Of a stretch of DNA of 64,000 bases, positions 59,270-64,000 are shown one piece after another. The DNA is from Gnetum montanum. Lineage: Eukaryota; Streptophyta; Gnetopsida; Gnetales; Gnetaceae. Positions within the stretch are counted from its first letter, which is position 1; every line of letters starts with the position of its first letter. Where the stretch lies: contig MNCI01003349.1 in the NCBI GenBank assembly GCA_015680685.1, forward strand, positions 64,049-128,048. The letters are read 5' to 3'. The notes under the pieces are model-generated. The model was given only the letters and a program-made list of their open reading frames with translations. It made no database searches and was not told the DNA's origin. Position numbers and translations under genes: made by a program.

Positions 59270-60020
59270 GGTGTCATCTCCATCTTAGTGTCAATCATTT
59301 CTCCTTCTATCATAGTCATGTCCATCCTTGTTAGAGCTTGATGATGAGGAAGATGGTAAAGATGAAGGACTAGGATTAGGAAAGTAATGTTGACCTACCC
59401 TTCTTCTATGATCCCTTAATTATTCTCTCAATGAATGACTCAAAGACCTTAGTGTTGAAGTTCTCCTAGTTTTGGAACTAGTTCTACCCTCATCATGGCT
59501 ATTCACCAAGGTTGATTACAATCATTGTTGAGTTGTATCCTCCTTATTGAGAGGAGATGGATGTTAATGTTTAGATTACCATGATGGAAATTTTGGACCC
59601 TCCTTCTTTAATTGTGAAAATAGTAAGATTGGAATCTACTTTCCCTTGGAGACTTCATGGTGTGCCTCCATGCATTTATCTTTTCTAAGTTGGGCCTTTA
59701 TGGATTAATAATTTTTGAAGTAGTGCTCCATTACTTCATACTTTGGACTTGCTGATTCAAGCCCTAGCTTCATGAGATTTTCCATAAGCATTGAAGGAAT
59801 AGAATGATTGGGTGGCAACACAATGTTGCCCTCCAAATGTCTCCAACACAATTGTTCATCTTGATAGAGGATGAAAGTAAAGTTAGGATAATGAGGATCT
59901 AGATGTGCATAGACAACCTGCACATTTTAAGGTCTTTCATTAGCATTCCTTCTAGGTTTATCACGTTGTTGGTTAGAATCATCAGTAGGTGGTAAATCAT
60001 TCCTGTGAAAAGATAACATC
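59270..60020 (-). pseudogene. Inverted Gag N-terminal fragment (element I)
   Basis: Reads toward lower coordinates from about 60020 (MLSFHRNDLPP). 59923-59705 encodes VVYAHLDPHYPNFTFILYQ, then DEQLCWRHLEGNIVLPPN. A Lys/Ser/Arg-rich decayed part extends to about 59270. It is the start of Gag in the orientation opposite to G. It stops before the gag core, next to the primer site of G. Confidence 0.75.
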
Positions 60021-60126
60021 CTAGTCGATTTGGATATAGTATGCCTTGATAAAATATTATGATTATTATTATTTTTTTAAAAGATAATGTGTTATTTTCT
60101 TTTACAATGACTTTGGATGATCTTAT

Positions 60127-60861
60127 TGATGAGACGCGAATTACACTAGGCCGCGATATCGCATCCCATGCGATATCGCGTACGCGATATCGCGTCCCAC
60201 CGCCATATCTATAAATAAGAGGCGGCACTCCNNNNNNNNNNNNNNNNNNNNNNNNNNNNNNNNNNNNNNNNNNNNNNNNNNNNNNNNNNNNNNNNNNNNN
60301 NNNNNNNNNNNNNNNNNNNNNNNNNNNNNNNNNNNNNNNNNNNNNNNNNNNNNNNNNNNNNNNNNNNNNNNNNNNNNNNNNNNNNNNNNNNNNNNNNNNN
60401 NNNNNNNNNNNNNNNNNNNNNNNNNNNNNNNNNNNNNNNNNNNNNNNNNNNNNNNNNNNNNNNNNNNNNNNNNNNNNNNNNNNNNNNNNNNNNNNNNNNN
60501 NNNNNNNNNNNNNNNNNNNNNNNNNNNNNNNNNNNNNNNNNNNNNNNNNNNNNNNNNNNNNNNNNNNNNNNNNNNNNNNNNNNNNNNNNNNNNNNNNNNN
60601 NNNNNNNNNNNNNNNNNNNNNNNNNNNNNNNNNNNNNNNNNNNNNNNNNNNNNNNNNNNNNNNNNNNNNNNNNNNNNNNNNNNNNNNNNNNNNNNNNNNN
60701 NNNNNNNNNNNNNNNNNNNNNNNNNNNNNNNNNNGACAACGAATGATTAACCCCAAGTGTGTCTTGTGGCGTTAAGGCATTTAGTCTGTGGAGTTCGACC
60801 GGATCGCGCGTGCACCCTCGTATTCGTATGGTGGAGTGTAGGGGTACCTCGCCACTCATCA
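60127..60861 (+). mobile_element. Solo LTR H in the leader of element I
   Basis: TGATGAGACGCGAATTACAC ... CTCGCCACTCATCA, with 503 N inside (60232-60734). Flanks are cttat (60122-60126) and cttac (60862-60866), one mismatch. U3 carries GCGATATCGC three times (60152-60201) just ahead of ATCTATAAATAAGAGGCGG (TATA). This is the least decayed example of the palindrome array. Confidence 0.85.
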
Positions 60862-60906
60862 CTTACTATCTAATACTACTTAGCATACTTAACTAAAATG
60901 AAGAGT

Positions 60907-60924
60907 CCTTGGCAATTATGCCAT
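60907..60924 (-). promoter_or_regulatory. Degenerate primer-binding site of element I
   Basis: The minus strand reads TGGCATAATTGCCAAGGA, one base inside the LTR end. Six differences from the tRNA-Asp complement; called mainly on position. Confidence 0.45.
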
Positions 60925-60925
60925 T

Positions 60926-62386
60926 GATGAGCAGTAAGCATTCCCTACGCCCAACCATAAAAATGTGATATCTCATTCCCAGATGTCATGGAAAACATCA
61001 AATATATGTTATATTAGACATTATGCGTAAGAAGACAATATACCAAACGTCAAATATATGTAACATTTGACATTATGCATAAAGAAACTAATAGGGAAAA
61101 TGTAGAAAAGAAAAGAAAAGAATGCTTTATTGATATGGAATTGAGTATCTGGATCTTGCTTTGAGAGTGTTCCTTGGGGTTTTCTTCCTTTGACATCTAT
61201 CCCTTTAGAGGCAATCTAGCACTACCACCATAGTTAGGCCTATAACTGGCTAGAAGGGATGGCTAGTCCACTTCCTATCCCTCACTCGGCTCCTATGACT
61301 TGCTTGTACCGACTCTGCCACTCCATGTTGGCACAACCTCCAAGACTTGGTATAAATGCTTTAGGTAAAACCTCCAAAGGTTACCTTGAGAGACATGCCC
61401 ATTATTACAATGCACTCTTTTGGGTCTCAATTACAACATATCCTTTCAAGTTTTGTTATGATAATAATAATACGTATCATGAAGAGGCACCATCTTCGTT
61501 ATGTAGCAACACCATTTGGGAATAGGGATGTTACAAAAAATTACTATAATGTATGGACAATTTGGTTGAATTCCATAGACTCTATTTACCTAAGTGGCAT
61601 ATGTTCCTAGATGGTAAAATATGTGGTTGCTAATCATATATCTTTCCAATCAACACTTGTGTTCATTTGTTTCTAGGGTTAACTATGATTGAGGTGTAAA
61701 ATATTTATTTTATAGTTTTTATAATTTTAGGTGCCTACTAACTGATTGGTAAATAAAGAGTTAATGTTTAAATTAACTAACTAACTAAATAATTAATTGA
61801 TTAACTATCCTAACATGAAGCATCCATTCCCACTCTCCATACACATCTTGAACTTATACTAATGCTGCTGGGTTACCAACTGTCCACTATTGGGTGAACC
61901 AAGTATCCACTGCTAGGATTACTAAGCATGAATATGTTATACTCAAAGTGGTCATGCTCATGTTGATTATAAATTATAATATTAAGTACTTAATAACAAG
62001 AAAGTAAATTGCATTTAAAGTAAATTGCTAGAAAGTAAAGTTAAACTAATTCAAGTGCTACAATGAATTGAAGAAATATTGATTTTATTTCCATTCATGC
62101 AAATGTATCTAGGTACATGTTGCACTCAAATAAAATTCCATACAATCACTTTAATCCATGCTATGGGCACTTAGAGGGGAAAATTTACTAACTCTTGCGA
62201 GGAGAAACTACAAGAGTCTAGCTAAGCTATGACCAAAAGATACCATAAATGCAATGGATAGGCACATTTATATAGGGAATGGTTGTATCAGTGTTGATGC
62301 ACCTGCATTAATGCATCCTTAGTTACATCGACAGGGATGTGTTAATAGGCATGCATCGATGCAGTCACCTTATTGAAATTTTATCA
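60926..62386 (-). repeat. 5' LTR of element I, probably interrupted by an unidentified insertion
   Basis: The plus strand starts TGATGAGCAGTAAGC...CCCAACCAT (U5 end). The part at 61795-62386 holds the family R/U3 features in reverse: ACTGCTAGGATTACTAAGCA, GCAAATGTATCTAGGTACA, and a TATA box (CCTATATAAATG on the minus strand, about 62266-62277). It ends ...TTTTATCA, like the TGATAAA start of G. Between about 60965 and 61720 the LTR pattern is lost, with a short direct repeat (CAAATATATGT at about 60999 and 61050). No inserted family is recognised. Confidence 0.6.
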
Positions 62387-63034
62387 AATTTATTAGATAG
62401 AAATAGTAGCTAAGAGATATTGAGCTTCTACATCTAGTTTATTAGATCTAATGTGGTGTAAATAAAATTACCTTTCTTCTTCTATATTAGCCAACATCTG
62501 TGTTAAAACTTTTTGCTTGACTAGTTGGTGAATATGCTTAGGATTTTTCTACACATCTTCCTAAGAGATATTCCATTTTCTTAACCATTGTATTCCATAA
62601 AAATACTAATCATAGTCTTGCAAATCCTCAAGAACTACTTTAGAGAATTTATCTTGTTTTAAGATATTTAAGCTATGATTGTATGTAATGAATTGGGACA
62701 AGGCTTCTCTCATATCATTTTCCTGCTGTGATCTTTGACCATTCTTGCGAAGCTTCGTTTGCATACTACTTTGGCTTGAATTCATCCTACCTTGGCTATT
62801 CTATAATCTTGGTGTATTATATTAGTTTTTCCCACATTAATATTTTTCCTAGTCTTGTGATTATATTGACTTCAGTTTTCTCTCCCTATCTCAATTTTGG
62901 ATTTTTCTCCTTCGTTGTCTAATTACATTCTAAACTCATTAAGCCCTTTCTTGTTGTTCCTCATTGACTCTTGTGATTCAGGAGTGTCTTCTAGCTAGTT
63001 CTCAATTTTTTCTAGCTAAAAAAGATGTTCTAAA
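62387..63034. other. AT-rich region, nothing recognised
   Basis: No gene, LTR or clear repeat was identified. Short frames (for example 62728-62922) have no family resemblance. Confidence 0.5.
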
Positions 63035-63535
63035 TCCTTGCCTAACATCTTTCATGAATCCATGTACCTCTATCAAGATGTCTCACTCATGTACAAGACG
63101 TCTCCCCCAAGATGTCTTACCCTACTTCTAGATGTCTTCTCCAACCTAGAGACATCTTTCCTGAGATGTCTTAACATCAACCAAGACATCTCTTGATTCC
63201 CAAGACATCTTATCCTAGATGTCACGACATCTCACCCAAGACATCCCATTTGAGGTGCCATTACATCTCATTTAAGACATCCTATTCTAAATGTCACGAC
63301 ATCTTTACCCAAGACATCCCATCTAAGATGTCATGACATCTTGCAGTTGACATCTTTCTCAAGATGTCACAATATCTCACCGGAGACTTCTTCCCTAATA
63401 TGTCATGACATCTTACTTGAGACTTCTTCCCTGAGATGTCATGACATCTTACCCGAGACTTGTTCCTTGAGATGTCATGACATCTCACCTAAGACTTCTA
63501 GTCTGATATGTCATGACATCTCTTTAAGATTTTTT
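63035..63535. repeat. 36-bp minisatellite carrying a 16-bp palindrome
   Basis: The unit in the best-preserved part (63330-63530) is 36 bp: the self-complementary AGATGTCATGACATCT plus a TTACCCGAGACTTCTTCCCT-like spacer. Units toward 63035 are more diverged but keep AGATGTC and GACATCT half-sites. Because 36 is a multiple of three and the core is a palindrome, both strands stay open and repeat RCHDI every 12 residues; this need not mean coding. Confidence 0.85.
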
Positions 63536-64000
63536 CTACAACCTTGTTAAATCCTCTTTATTGTTGGGTTGATTTTGTTATTCTTCAGCCTAGTTGGCAT
63601 CTTGGAATATGGTTGAGTTATGTAAGCTTTCTTGGATATGGATTTTGGTTCCTCATGATGCTAGGTTACCAAGTGATGGAATTTTTCCTATTAGTGTCAT
63701 GTGAATTATTGGTTTGGTATCCTTACGAGGATCTCTTATATTATTGAATCTCTTAATGAGATGAAATCTCTTGTTCATTGTTGCCTCCACTATCAATTTG
63801 ATTGCCATGTTTTGTTTTGTTTGGTTGTAAGATGTTGGAACTAGCATTGAGACTGTATGGCTAGTTGGAGATGGGCTCCCTGCAGATGATTTCATATTTG
63901 ACACACACTATAGAGTGCACTAATGTAGCTCTTGCTGCAGGCCCCATCTTGCAAAAGGGAATGATTCCATATCTCATTGGTCCTTTTGATTTAGTTGTGC
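63536..64000. other. Region with no recognised feature
   Basis: Moderately AT-rich. Two short frames (63544-63747 plus, 63653-63904 minus) have no recognised similarity. Confidence 0.5.

Noticed and set aside
63035-63535. CRISPR-like array
   Set aside because: The palindromic units have degenerate spacers that are themselves similar; plant nuclear context and no cas genes. It is a minisatellite.
63294-63550. Repetitive RCHDI-containing proteins on both strands
   Set aside because: They follow automatically from a 36-bp palindromic repeat; no start context, promoter or neighbouring exon supports a gene.

Overview
The window is nuclear DNA of a land plant with a large, transposon-rich genome. 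The evidence is a nine-exon plant receptor-like protein gene with kilobase-scale introns, the tail of a plant receptor-like cytoplasmic kinase, and many Ty3/gypsy LTR retrotransposons with tRNA-Asp-type primer sites. The long introns and old decayed elements would suit a gymnosperm, but the sequence does not settle this. There are four long N gaps and four single-N joins.

Layout. 430-1072 (+): 3' end of a receptor-like cytoplasmic kinase with an in-frame stop. 1073-3915: AT-rich repeats. 3916-10287 (-): retroelement A (gag-protease, no polymerase, 5' LTR truncated). 10288-13508: AT-rich spacer with SINE-like and dispersed repeats. 14274-25186 (-): the one apparently intact gene, a malectin-like/LRR/single-TM receptor-like protein of 640 residues. 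25187-26209: its upstream region. 26210-28838 (-): decayed polymerase fragment X, split by a solo LTR. 28839-29718: another solo LTR.

29723-59221 is a five-level nest: element B lies in the LTR of C, C in the polymerase end of D, D in E, and E in the LTR of G. Target-site duplications (TSDs) are exact for B (acaat) and E (atatg), and 4 of 5 bases match for D (ctggt/ccggt). LTR continuity across the insertions supports each level. D is the only copy with protease, RT/RNase H, integrase and a further downstream ORF. A, B and E lack polymerase. 59241-62386 holds an inverted gag start and LTR facing G, plus a solo LTR. 63035-63535 is a 36-bp minisatellite built on a 16-bp palindrome.

How it fits together: all LTRs belong to one superfamily (TGATGAG...CTCATCA ends, conserved R/U5, tRNA-Asp-like primer site, ATGGGGGTA polypurine tract) but carry different U3 blocks. 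Some have arrays of the palindrome CGCGATATCGCG, others TTGACG/CGTCA clusters. Downstream of the coding part, B, D and E share a non-coding module with a stem-loop supported by three compensatory base-pair changes. A second stem-loop sits at a fixed place with an unrelated sequence in each copy. D and the polymerase-less A/B/E look like an autonomous partner with parasitic derivatives sharing cis-acting RNA signals; this is inference. The RNA module and the palindromic U3 arrays are the best candidates for undescribed biology here.
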